Origin: Methanomassiliicoccales archaeon LGM-RCC1
GTDB lineage: Archaea > Thermoplasmatota > Thermoplasmata > Methanomassiliicoccales > Methanomethylophilaceae
Assembly (NCBI GenBank): GCA_030168575.1
Contig: CP115555.1
Coordinates: 558,001-622,000, forward strand
DNA length: 64,000 nucleotides
Direction of reading: 5' to 3'
Shown: one piece after another, positions 23,749-31,555 of the stretch
Position numbering within the stretch: the stretch's first letter is position 1
How the letters are laid out: each line of letters opens with the position of its first letter
Notes under the pieces: model-generated
What the model saw: the letters and a program-made list of their open reading frames with translations, nothing else
Database searches by the model: none
What the model was told of the DNA's origin: nothing
Position numbers and translations under genes: made by a program

Positions 23749-25005
23749 TCAGAACAACTTCTCTTTCTCCACTTCCTCGGATTTGTAGCCGAAATCGGCC
23801 ATCTTCCTGCCGACGAGGAATATCGCAGCGTATTCGGGCACGGTGGTCTCTCCGCTGAGGTCGAAGTGCTGCCCCTTCATGTCGAGCTTAGCGTCCTTCC
23901 TCATGGTGATCTTGACCTCATCGTCGGAGTACTCGTCGGGCACCGCCATCTGCAGAGGATCGAAGTCTGTGAGCTCCGCTCTGGTGATCGGGGTGACCCT
24001 CAGACCGCTCTTGCCGTGGACGGATCCGGGCAGACGGATCAGCCTCTTGATGTCGGCGGTGACAGGTTCGTCCACCTCTCCCGAGAGACGGGGTGCCATA
24101 TCCTCCTTCATGACCTTGACCAGTATGTTCTGCGTGGATTGCGACAGCATCGCCATGGTGTTCTTTTCGAAGAGGAGGCCTCTGGTCTTCCTCAGCTCTT
24201 CCTGGGCCTTGAACAGCGTGGTGCTCTGACTGCCTTTGATGCTGGGGTACTCCTTCTTGAACTCCTTCACATCCCCGTCGCACAGGTCGTTGACCACATC
24301 CATGAGGGAATTCCTCATCATCAGCTTCCAGCCGCCGGCATCTGCCGGGGGTATGAGGCGGTCCTTCGCGACATTCGTACGGACACCGCTGCCGGTGGCT
24401 ACCTGGGAGGTGGCCACCCTGTTGTATGGGAACACCCAATCGATGTTCAGTCCGGAGCCTGTGATGAAATCCACCAGCTCCCTTCTCTCAGGAGAGCCCA
24501 GCCCCATGATCTCCGGGGTCCTGACGTGGGCGTGGTAACCCCTTCCTCCAGAGAACGTGATGAGGATGTCCTCCTCCTGGAATCCAAGATGATCCATCAG
24601 GAAGGTGTCTACCAGGTGTATCATCTGCTTGCGGATCTCGATCAGCATCTCCGCATAGGTCATGTTGCCTGCGCCTTCCAGGTGGTCGGCATCCAGGTCG
24701 AAGATCAGCTCCGCCCCCATCCAGCCCTTCTCGTCCATTGTTGGCGCGTCGGGCTTGCGGTAGTAAGATGTGGAGTAGTAGCTGTGCGAGGGCACCTGGC
24801 CGAGCATGAACTTGTGCAGCTCGGATTGGTTGGTGAACCCCATGTGCCTCTGGACGAAGTTCTTGTCGAAGAACATGAATCCGAACTCCCTGCGGGTGAA
24901 CCTGTCCGGTAGCATCGGCGTGTTCACCTTGTAGTACTTCCTGAACGCTTTGAACAGGAAGCGTTGGTTCGAATCCATGGGGAAGCGATTGTGTACTTCG
25001 AACAT
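23749..25005 (-). CDS. priS: DNA primase small subunit PriS
   Basis: A 409-418-residue PriS, the catalytic primase subunit. 'REFGFMFFDK', the metal-binding 'ELIFDLDADHLEG' (two Asp near residue 101), 'DILITFSGGRGYHAHVRTPE' (nucleotide-binding Ser-Gly-Gly-Arg-Gly-x-His) and 'LIRLPGSVHGKSGLRVTPI' are all present. The start is not certain: ATG at 25005 gives 418 residues; ATG at 24978 ('MDSNQRFLFKAFRKYY') starts nearer to the conserved part. Neither has a good ribosome site, so the message may be leaderless. It is monocistronic and divergent from the TatD-like gene. Confidence 0.94.
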   Translation of the reverse strand: MFEVHNRFPMDSNQRFLFKAFRKYYKVNTPMLPDRFTRREFGFMFFDKNFVQRHMGFTNQSELHKFMLGQVPSHSYYSTSYYRKPDAPTMDEKGWMGAELIFDLDADHLEGAGNMTYAEMLIEIRKQMIHLVDTFLMDHLGFQEEDILITFSGGRGYHAHVRTPEIMGLGSPERRELVDFITGSGLNIDWVFPYNRVATSQVATGSGVRTNVAKDRLIPPADAGGWKLMMRNSLMDVVNDLCDGDVKEFKKEYPSIKGSQSTTLFKAQEELRKTRGLLFEKNTMAMLSQSTQNILVKVMKEDMAPRLSGEVDEPVTADIKRLIRLPGSVHGKSGLRVTPITRAELTDFDPLQMAVPDEYSDDEVKITMRKDAKLDMKGQHFDLSGETTVPEYAAIFLVGRKMADFGYKSEEVEKEKLF

Positions 25006-25081
25006 TAAGGTTGTGCTGTGCGGTATAGCTGCGTTCCCTCATCAAAAGTAATTAATCGATGCGTACCCAATCAGATGCCAT

Positions 25082-25918
25082 ATGAGCGAGAAGGTGCCCG
25101 TATACGACAACCACCTCCACATGAGCCCCTCGGGCAGGAACGTGGATGCCCTGAAGGAGTTCGAGGCCGCAGGAGGGACCGGTCTGACGCTGGTCACGCT
25201 GCCCCACAAGGAGGTTCCGATCACCAGCGGAAAGGATTTCGCAGAGTCGTACGAGGTCACCTACAGGCTTGCGGACAGAGCGAAAGCGGAGACCGACCTG
25301 GAGATCAACATCGCTGTCGGTCCCTACCCGATCCTCCTGATATCCCTGGCGGAGCAGTTCGGCCTCGAGAAGGCGGAGGAGATGATGATCGAGGGCATGG
25401 AGCTGGCGGCCAAGGACATAGCCGAAGGCCGTGCCAAGGCCATAGGTGAGGTCGGAAGGCCGCATTTCCCGGTGGACAGCGAGATCTGGGATGCATCCAA
25501 CAGGGTCCTTCTGAGGGGATTCGAGCTAGCCAAGGAGCTGGACGTCCCCGTGATAATCCACTGCGAGAACGAGGACGATACGGACAGATCCCTCGCGGAG
25601 CTGGCCGACAAGGCCGGTCTGGACAGGGGATTGGTGATCAAGCACTCCTCTCCGCCTTGGGTAACCCCAGAAGAGACGCATGGGGTGATGCCGTCCATAC
25701 CCGCATCCAAATCCAACCTCAAGAAGGCCCTGTCCAAGGGCACCGACAGGTTCATGATCGAGACGGATTACATAGACGACCCGGAGAAGCCCACCGCCAT
25801 CATGGCGGTCACTACAGTGCCCAAGAAGGTGGCCTCATGGGTCGCCAACGGGCAGGTCCCCATGGAATCGATTTATAGAATCTGCAAGGATATACCTGAC
25901 TCGCTATACCATCGCTGA
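25082..25918 (+). CDS. TatD-like metal-dependent hydrolase
   Basis: A 278-residue TIM-barrel hydrolase of the TatD family (amidohydrolase superfamily). Metal ligands: 'YDNHLHMSP' (HxH, residues 8-16), 'AIGEVGRPHF' (Glu, near 122), 'VIIHCEN' (His, near 158), 'VIKHSSPP' (His, near 189) and 'IETDYIDD' (Asp, near 228). TatD relatives are nucleases or deoxyribonucleases; the activity here is not proven. No ribosome site precedes the ATG, so translation may be leaderless. The next gene begins 10 bases past its stop and is probably co-transcribed. Confidence 0.85.
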   Translation: MSEKVPVYDNHLHMSPSGRNVDALKEFEAAGGTGLTLVTLPHKEVPITSGKDFAESYEVTYRLADRAKAETDLEINIAVGPYPILLISLAEQFGLEKAEEMMIEGMELAAKDIAEGRAKAIGEVGRPHFPVDSEIWDASNRVLLRGFELAKELDVPVIIHCENEDDTDRSLAELADKAGLDRGLVIKHSSPPWVTPEETHGVMPSIPASKSNLKKALSKGTDRFMIETDYIDDPEKPTAIMAVTTVPKKVASWVANGQVPMESIYRICKDIPDSLYHR

Positions 25919-25927
25919 GGTGCAGAA

Positions 25928-26674
25928 ATGACCGCGAAGATCACATGCGTTTACGACGAAGGCTCCCTTCCGGGAACCAGTCTGATCGGTGCCAAAGGCA
26001 CGTCCATGCTCGTAGAGAAGGATGGGAAGAAGATCCTGTTCAACACCGGGCTGCGCGACAGATACCTGTCGCACAACATGGACTATCTGGACATCGATCC
26101 CGAATCCATTGACATGGTGGTCGTTTCACAGAGCAACCCCTGCGATTCAGCGGCACTGAACGGTCTGCTCAAGAGGAGGGAGAAGCCCATCGATGTGTAC
26201 TGCCCCAACGGTCTGTACGGAAAGAGGTCATTCATCTCCAGGGGTGTCGGTCTGGACGATTCCAACGCATCCAAGCCAGTCTATCACGACATAGGTTCGT
26301 GGGAGGAGCTGGTGCCGGGAGTCCTCATCACACCTTACTTCTACGATGACAAAGGCTACGGAGAGACGTTCATGGTCGTTACCGACGGCAACAAGGCGGC
26401 GATCCTCAGCGGACGTTGCTCATGCTTCCCGGACAAGGTCATCTCAGAGGTCGAGCAGCACACCGGCAAGAAGATAGTGGCGTTCATCGGTCCCGTCTTC
26501 CTCGAGAAAAAGAAGAAACCGGTCGCGAAGACCTACGCGGACATGCTTTCTCCTATTCCCGACCTTTACATCAACCATTGCGTCGGCAAGGACGGAATAG
26601 TGAACCTCCGCGTCCATCTGGGCCTGACAGGGGTCAAGGATTTCTACGTGGGTAACTCGTACGAGCTGAACTGA
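25928..26674 (+). CDS. metallo-beta-lactamase-fold protein lacking metal ligands
   Basis: A 248-residue protein that follows the COG1237 branch of the metallo-beta-lactamase fold: 'GTSMLVEKDGKKILFNTGLRDR' (N-terminal strands and the Asp-Thr-Gly position, here Asn-Thr-Gly), 'IDMVVVSQSNPCDSAALNGLL', 'LVPGVLITPYF', 'TFMVVTDGNKAAILSGRCSCFP' and 'DLYINHCVGKDG'. Where the family has SHxHxDH, this protein has SQSNPCDS, and the GCSH motif reads GRCSC. Zinc-dependent catalysis is therefore unlikely by the usual route; binding without catalysis, or use of cysteines for metal, is possible. GAGGTG precedes the ATG; it follows the TatD-like gene. Confidence 0.75.
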   Translation: MTAKITCVYDEGSLPGTSLIGAKGTSMLVEKDGKKILFNTGLRDRYLSHNMDYLDIDPESIDMVVVSQSNPCDSAALNGLLKRREKPIDVYCPNGLYGKRSFISRGVGLDDSNASKPVYHDIGSWEELVPGVLITPYFYDDKGYGETFMVVTDGNKAAILSGRCSCFPDKVISEVEQHTGKKIVAFIGPVFLEKKKKPVAKTYADMLSPIPDLYINHCVGKDGIVNLRVHLGLTGVKDFYVGNSYELN

Positions 26675-26687
26675 ATCTTTCGTATAG

Positions 26688-26734
26688 TATCCAAACGGAT
26701 AGCGCCACGCTTTATACTATCAAAAAGATAGTAT
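26688..26734 (+). promoter_or_regulatory. palindromic operator before the small cysteine protein gene
   Basis: A perfect inverted repeat, arms ATACTATC (26714-26721) and GATAGTAT (26727-26734) around AAAAA, ends five bases before the ATG at 26739. A weaker copy (TATCC/GGATA, 26688-26701) lies upstream. The same TATC-AAAAA-GATA core recurs before hcp at 27507-27523, and the HxlR regulator gene lies between the two. Confidence 0.6.
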
Positions 26735-26738
26735 GTGC

Positions 26739-27077
26739 ATGTCATCAACCATCGAGACCAAGATGAGTATCTGCGACAAGTACATCAGAGTGACCGCTGA
26801 CCAGAGAGAGGACGGCACCATAGGGATCAAGGTGGAATCGGATTGCGATGCAATCCAGGGGTTCGCCGAGAAAATGACCGCGGTGACCATGGACGACATC
26901 CTGAATTTCGAGACTAGCACCATCAACAAGGAAGAGGTCCGCGGAAACATGTCAATGATATGCGTCGCACCGATCATGGTCTATCAGGCTGCGTGGATGG
27001 AATGCGGTATGCTGTCCAGAAGGATATTTCCCAAGAGTGGGCCCATCACCATAGACATGGGCAGAGACGAATGGTAA
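26739..27077 (+). CDS. small cysteine-containing protein (DUF6951-like)
   Basis: A 112-residue soluble protein with four cysteines spread through it ('SICDKYIRV', 'ESDCDAIQGF', 'SMICVAPIM', 'WMECGML'). 'GTIGIKVESDCDAIQGFAEKM' and the last Cys region resemble the archaeal DUF6951 family of about 110 residues, whose function is unknown; this match is by eye. An in-frame ATG two codons earlier (26733) lies inside the operator and is less likely. The operator immediately before the ATG is shared with hcp, so both genes would be switched together by the HxlR regulator encoded next to it on the other strand. Confidence 0.65.
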   Translation: MSSTIETKMSICDKYIRVTADQREDGTIGIKVESDCDAIQGFAEKMTAVTMDDILNFETSTINKEEVRGNMSMICVAPIMVYQAAWMECGMLSRRIFPKSGPITIDMGRDEW

Positions 27078-27095
27078 GTCCTGTCATAGGAGATA

Positions 27096-27452
27096 TCAAA
27101 GTCTGCATTTGCAGCAGTTCAGCTTTTCGCATGGTTTATTGTCGATTTTCCACTTAAGGGCCCACATCTTGACATCCAATATGATATCAGTAAGTTCAAA
27201 CCCGGCTTGGGTCAGGCGGTATTCGCTCTTGATAGGGACTTCCGACGAGTCAACCCTGTGCTCTATCAGATCTTCCTGTTCCAATTCCTTCAGTCTCTCT
27301 GTCAGTACCTTGGGAGTTATGCTAGCCATCCTCATGTGGAGCTCGGAGAATCTGATCCAATCGCCAGATCTTCTCATTTCGAACATGATGACCATTGCCC
27401 ATTTCTTTGAAAGATAATCCAGGGTGTTGTACACGGTGCAACTCTCGTGCAT
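27096..27452 (-). CDS. HxlR-family transcriptional regulator with cysteine-rich tail
   Basis: A 118-residue winged-helix protein of the HxlR family: 'YLSKKWAMVIMFEMRRSGDWIRFSELHMRMASITPKVLTERLKELEQEDLIEHRV' (residues 13-67) is the recognition helix and wing, and 'YRLTQAGFELTDIILDVKMWALKW' the C-terminal dimer helix. The first residues hold Cys5 and the tail reads 'CEKLNCCKCRL', four cysteines in eleven residues. Such cysteines could sense redox state, NO or metal. The gene is convergent with the DUF6951-like gene and divergent from hcp. Confidence 0.85.
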   Translation of the reverse strand: MHESCTVYNTLDYLSKKWAMVIMFEMRRSGDWIRFSELHMRMASITPKVLTERLKELEQEDLIEHRVDSSEVPIKSEYRLTQAGFELTDIILDVKMWALKWKIDNKPCEKLNCCKCRL

Positions 27453-27536
27453 GCTTTCCGCTTAGAAACTTGGTGGTATATATAGACTAGTATCTATTTG
27501 AAATCTAATATCAAAAAGATATTGAGGTTTGAGAAG
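27453..27536 (+). promoter_or_regulatory. HxlR-hcp divergent spacer with operator
   Basis: An 84-base spacer. GGTATATATAG near 27471-27481 can serve as a TATA box for either direction. The palindrome AATATC (27507-27512), AAAAA, GATATT (27518-27523) matches the core of the operator before the DUF6951-like gene. A partial copy (TATCTATTTGAAA) lies at about 27491-27503. GAGG at 27524-27527 is the ribosome site for hcp. Confidence 0.6.
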
Positions 27537-29093
27537 ATGAAATGCATGCAGTGTGAGGAAAGCATCGCCGTTACGGGATGCATAAGGAACGGAGTTTGCG
27601 GAAAGAGCGGAGAATTGGCAGACAAGATGGACAAGCTGATCGCTTCCTTGATAGAGATCTCAGCGGCAACCACGGACTGCACAAACGAGGGATTCATCAA
27701 GGAAATCGACGAGCACATTGTCGATTCTTTGTTCATGACCCTGTCCAATACCAATTTCGATATGCAGAGGATAGATGATGCAATATCCGTCAGCGATTCG
27801 TTCATGAGGAGGGCGGGTAAGCAGTACTCGCTCTTCGGGGAAGATTATTCCGTCGATACCTATGATTCCAACGAGGATCTGAAATCTTTGAAGCTGCTCC
27901 TCCTGTTCGGACTCAAAGGATTGGCAGCCTACTATCATCACGCTTATGTTCTGGGAGCCAGCGATGTATCGATCACCGCCTTCACGAGGAAAGCACTGGC
28001 CGCAATCAAGAAGGACAAGTCAGCCGAGGAGCTCATAGCGTTGAATATGGAGTGCGGAGAGGTCGGTGCCAAGGCCATGGCTCTTCTGGATGAATACAAT
28101 GTGAAGTGTTATGGCAGCCCAGAGATCACACAGCTAAGGACCGGAGCAGGAAAGAATCCAGGTATCCTGATCACCGGACATGACCTCAAGGACCTCGAAC
28201 AGCTTCTGGAGCAGACCAAGGGCACGGGCATCGATGTCTACACCCACGGAGAGATGCTCCCCGCACATGCCTATCCCGCGTTCAAAAAGTACGACAATCT
28301 GGTCGGCAACTACGGCAACGCATGGTATCTACAGAAGGACGAGTTCGAGAAGTTCAACGGTCCGATAATAGCTACGACCAATTGTGTCCTGATCCCTAAG
28401 GACGGATACAGGCAGAGGCTGTTCACCACAGGAACCGCCGGTGTCGAAGGGGTGAAGCACATTCCCGAGAAAGACGGTAAGAAGGACTTCTCGGAGGTTA
28501 TCAGCATGGCCAAGGAATGCCCCGCGCCCACCGAGATCGATGATAAAATCCTCACCATCGGATTCGCCCATGGGCAGACCCTTGCCTTGGCCGGGAAGAT
28601 CATCGATGCGGTCAAGGCTGGAGCCATCAAGAGGTTTGTGGTCATGGCCGGATGTGACGGAAGGGAGAAGGCAAGGGATTATTACACCAGATTCGCCCAG
28701 GAACTTCCCGGGGACACCGTCATCCTCACCGCAGGATGCGCTAAATACAGATACAACAAGCTGGACCTCGGTGACATCGGGGGCATCCCAAGAGTCATAG
28801 ATGCCGGACAATGCAACGATTGCTACTCCCTTGTAGTCATCGCCAATGCCCTTGCTGATGCTTTCGGCACCGATGTCAACGGGTTGCCTCTGTCGTTCAA
28901 CATCTCTTGGTACGAGCAGAAGGCCGTCCTTGTGCTCCTAGTACTGTTGAATCTCGGTGTCAAGAACATCATGCTCGGTCCAAGGCTTCCCGTATTCCTG
29001 ACCCCAGGCGTTACAAACGTTCTGGTCGAGACTTTCGGCATCAAGGCGAACAGCGAGCCTGCTGCTGACAGGGTCATTTTGAACATCGATTGA
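27537..29093 (+). CDS. hcp: hydroxylamine reductase (hybrid-cluster protein)
   Basis: A 518-residue hybrid-cluster protein. Its N-terminal cysteines (3, 6, 15, 21; C-x2-C-x8-C-x5-C) bind a 4Fe-4S cluster, and later Cys/His/Glu residues ('GHDLKDLEQLLEQTKGTGIDVYTHGEMLPAHAYPAF', 'TTNCVLIP', 'MAGCDGREKARDYY', 'TAGCAKYRYNKL', 'DAGQCNDCYSL') bind the hybrid Fe-S-O cluster. It reduces NO and hydroxylamine and protects against nitrosative stress in anaerobes. The ATG at 27537 follows GAGG by nine bases; a longer frame would start inside the operator. Codon use matches its neighbours. Confidence 0.96.
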   Translation: MKCMQCEESIAVTGCIRNGVCGKSGELADKMDKLIASLIEISAATTDCTNEGFIKEIDEHIVDSLFMTLSNTNFDMQRIDDAISVSDSFMRRAGKQYSLFGEDYSVDTYDSNEDLKSLKLLLLFGLKGLAAYYHHAYVLGASDVSITAFTRKALAAIKKDKSAEELIALNMECGEVGAKAMALLDEYNVKCYGSPEITQLRTGAGKNPGILITGHDLKDLEQLLEQTKGTGIDVYTHGEMLPAHAYPAFKKYDNLVGNYGNAWYLQKDEFEKFNGPIIATTNCVLIPKDGYRQRLFTTGTAGVEGVKHIPEKDGKKDFSEVISMAKECPAPTEIDDKILTIGFAHGQTLALAGKIIDAVKAGAIKRFVVMAGCDGREKARDYYTRFAQELPGDTVILTAGCAKYRYNKLDLGDIGGIPRVIDAGQCNDCYSLVVIANALADAFGTDVNGLPLSFNISWYEQKAVLVLLVLLNLGVKNIMLGPRLPVFLTPGVTNVLVETFGIKANSEPAADRVILNID

Positions 29094-29126
29094 GATGTAT
29101 CAACCTCCTAGCAAAGAAACGTTTTA

Positions 29127-29165
29127 CCGCAGTCTTCGGACTGCGGGTCATTCTGTCTTCGGACA
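29127..29165 (+). terminator. tandem UUCG-loop hairpins after hcp
   Basis: CCGCAGTC (29127-29134) pairs with GACTGCGG (29139-29146) across TTCG, and a second shorter stem TGTC/GACA with the same TTCG loop follows at 29154-29165. TTCG tetraloops are unusually stable. The position, 34 bases past the hcp stop, fits a terminator or an mRNA 3'-end protector, although no long T run follows. Confidence 0.5.
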
Positions 29166-29223
29166 TCAGGCTTCGCAAGTTCTTCAAATTTTCATTCTGC
29201 AGTTCTATATATTAGAACAGTAA

Positions 29224-30132
29224 GTGGCCTTCTGTGATAAATTGAGCCTTTGGCATCTGAGAACGGCAGGTATGTTCGTTGCGATGACAGGGATACTGGT
29301 AGCACTGGGTTCCGTCATCGGCTATGCATTCGACAGGATGTGGACCGGACTTTACATCATGTTGGGGATCTCCATATTGGTGAGCTTCGCCTCCTACTTC
29401 TTCTCGAAGAGCATGGCGCTGTCGGCCAACAAGGTCCGCATAGTGACGCGCGAGGAGGAGCCCAGGCTATATGGTATCGTCGAGAGGCTCGCCATGAAGG
29501 CCAACCTACCGATGCCTGAGGTAGGGATATCTGAGGTCAACATGCCCAATGCATTCGCTACAGGACGCAATCCGAAGAATGCGGCTGTAGTGGCTACGAG
29601 ACCGATCCTCAGTCTGCTCAGCGATGAGGAACTCGAAGGTGTGCTGGCACATGAGCTCTCGCACGTCAAGAACAGGGATATCCTTGTTATGTCTACAGCC
29701 TCGGCGCTCGCATCGATAGTGTCATTCATATCTAGGATGGCGGTGTGGTCCGCCGTGTTGTCCGACAACAGGAACCCTTACGGATTGGTCATCGCTATTG
29801 TCGCCGATCTCACATTGCCCTTCGCGGCCATGCTAGTGCAGCTCGGTATCTCCAGGAACCGCGAGTTCCTCGCCGACGAATCCGGCGCGAAACTGACAGG
29901 CAAGCCCATGGCATTGGCCAGGGCGCTTCAGGCATTGGAGACCGGATGTTCCTCAAGGACCAACAAGTACGACAATCCCTCGGGAGCCAACATGTGGATC
30001 ACCAACCCCTACGGTAAGAAGAAAGGAATCGGATTGGCAACACTGTTCAGGACCCACCCCTCGACCGAGGAGCGCGTAGAGAGGCTCATGAAGCTTGATG
30101 AGAAGCTCAATGGGGTACGCCACTTTTACTGA
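29224..30132 (+). CDS. htpX: HtpX-family M48 membrane protease
   Basis: A 302-residue zinc protease of the HtpX family. Two N-terminal transmembrane helices (about residues 15-35 and 41-62) anchor it; the zinc motif HELSH is at residues 143-147 with its third ligand in 'NREFLADESGAKLT'; two more hydrophobic segments follow ('ILVMSTASALASIVSFI', 'LVIAIVADLTLPFAAMLVQLG'). It degrades misfolded membrane proteins. The start is GTG at 29224, or TTG at 29242; neither has a strong ribosome site. The end overlaps the convergent Hps-RraA gene by 7 bases. Confidence 0.93.
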   Translation: MAFCDKLSLWHLRTAGMFVAMTGILVALGSVIGYAFDRMWTGLYIMLGISILVSFASYFFSKSMALSANKVRIVTREEEPRLYGIVERLAMKANLPMPEVGISEVNMPNAFATGRNPKNAAVVATRPILSLLSDEELEGVLAHELSHVKNRDILVMSTASALASIVSFISRMAVWSAVLSDNRNPYGLVIAIVADLTLPFAAMLVQLGISRNREFLADESGAKLTGKPMALARALQALETGCSSRTNKYDNPSGANMWITNPYGKKKGIGLATLFRTHPSTEERVERLMKLDEKLNGVRHFY

Positions 30133-31418
30133 ACGGGTTCCCATTTCGATAATTCGTTGACCTTCGAGAGAGTGGATCCGCGGTTGATCTCCTCTCTCGT
30201 ACGGTTCTCCCTCTCGTGGACGTCCAGCGAGCGGTTCGCTACCTCGACGGCCACCTCCTTGGGGACGACTATCAGACCGGATTCGTCTCCGATTATCCAA
30301 TCGCCGGTCCTGACCCTCTGACCTCCGACCGTGACCTCGATACCGATTCCCCCGTAACCCTTGGGCTCTCCGGCGCACGGAGCAACGGTTCTAGAGAATG
30401 CGGGGAACTTCAGGTCCCTTATGTCATCTATGTCCCTGATGGCCCCGTCGATGACGATCCCGGCGGCGCCCATGACCATCGCCGAACATGTGGCCAGTTC
30501 TCCCCATACGGCGACGGGGGCTCCGCCCACGTCCACCACGATGACGTCCCCTTTCTTGACGTGATCGATGGCCTCGACAGGTTTGGCCCAGTCTCCGTTC
30601 GCTGTCTGGACGGTGAGTGCGCGTCCGACCATCCTCTGCTTGTGCTGAAGGGACTGCGGAACGATTCCGATCATGACGCCCTGTTTGTGGAATGCATCCG
30701 AGATGTTGCATGTGGAAACCTTGGAGAAGGCCTCGAAGAGTTCGTCCTCGGTGTACTTCTTGGAGATCCCGGCATCGATCTTCGCTCCGTTGATCGCCTT
30801 CTTGACGTTCTCGGCGGCTTCCTTGATGTTACCGGTCTTGATGATCGCACCGCCGACGATGATGTCCGTCGCTCCGGCCTCGGCATAGAGTCCGGCATTC
30901 TCCGCCGTGATGCCTCCCGCCACAGCGACAGGTATGGAGATCGTTTCGACTACCTTCTTGAGCGTGTCGATGGGAGGTTCCTCACCCTTCATCTGGGTGT
31001 CGATGCCCATATGCAGACAGACGTATGCCACGCCGAGCTTCTCCACTTCCTTGGAGCGGGCAACTTTGTCGGGGACGTTGATCATGTCGACCATGACCTC
31101 TGCGCCGTACTTCCTTCCGGCCATGACCGCCTCCTCGATGGTGGAGTCCTCAGAGAGCCCCAGGACAGTGATTATGTTCGCGCCCGCTTTGGCCATGATC
31201 TCGACCTCGACCCCTCCGACGTCCATGGTCTTTGTGTCGGCGATGATTTTCTTGCCGGGGAACTCCCTGCGGAGAGTGCGCACGGCCTCTGCACCCTCAC
31301 TCTTGATCAGCGGGGTTCCCACCTCGACCCAATCCGCTCCGCCGTCCACGGCCTCGTGGGCTATGACTACGGCTCTGTTCAGCTGCATAAGGTCCAGTGC
31401 GATCTGCAATACGGGCAT
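30126..31418 (-). CDS. 3-hexulose-6-phosphate synthase fused to RraA-like domain
   Basis: A 430-residue, two-domain protein. Residues 1-212 are hexulose-phosphate synthase (OMPDC-like barrel: 'LQIALDLMQLNRAVVIAHEAVDGGADWVEVGTPLIKSEG', 'IIADTKTMDVG', 'VAVAGGITAENAGLYAEAGATDIIVGGAI'), which interconverts formaldehyde plus ribulose-5-phosphate and hexulose-6-phosphate; in archaea lacking the oxidative pentose path it supplies ribulose-5-phosphate. Residues 225-420 are an RraA/aldolase-type domain ('STCNISDAFHKQG', 'VVDVGGAPVAVWGELAT', 'GIVIDGAIRDIDDI'). The fusion is known in archaea, where the second domain's role is unsettled. It is monocistronic. Confidence 0.92.
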   Translation of the reverse strand: MPVLQIALDLMQLNRAVVIAHEAVDGGADWVEVGTPLIKSEGAEAVRTLRREFPGKKIIADTKTMDVGGVEVEIMAKAGANIITVLGLSEDSTIEEAVMAGRKYGAEVMVDMINVPDKVARSKEVEKLGVAYVCLHMGIDTQMKGEEPPIDTLKKVVETISIPVAVAGGITAENAGLYAEAGATDIIVGGAIIKTGNIKEAAENVKKAINGAKIDAGISKKYTEDELFEAFSKVSTCNISDAFHKQGVMIGIVPQSLQHKQRMVGRALTVQTANGDWAKPVEAIDHVKKGDVIVVDVGGAPVAVWGELATCSAMVMGAAGIVIDGAIRDIDDIRDLKFPAFSRTVAPCAGEPKGYGGIGIEVTVGGQRVRTGDWIIGDESGLIVVPKEVAVEVANRSLDVHERENRTREEINRGSTLSKVNELSKWEPVQ

Positions 31419-31555
31419 GTTCCTGCGTTAATCCCTGTGCGTATATACCTATTGGGATTGTGCGTTCGTCGAACCGATCTACTCTCAGACAGCAGGAGGC
31501 GGTCTACCATATGGTTAATTACGGTTGACCACATTCCGTTATCAGGTGTATGCGC

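Noticed and set aside
23866-24912. A 348-residue plus-strand frame opposite priS
   Set aside because: PriS motifs are complete on the minus strand; the other frame is a GC-driven shadow.
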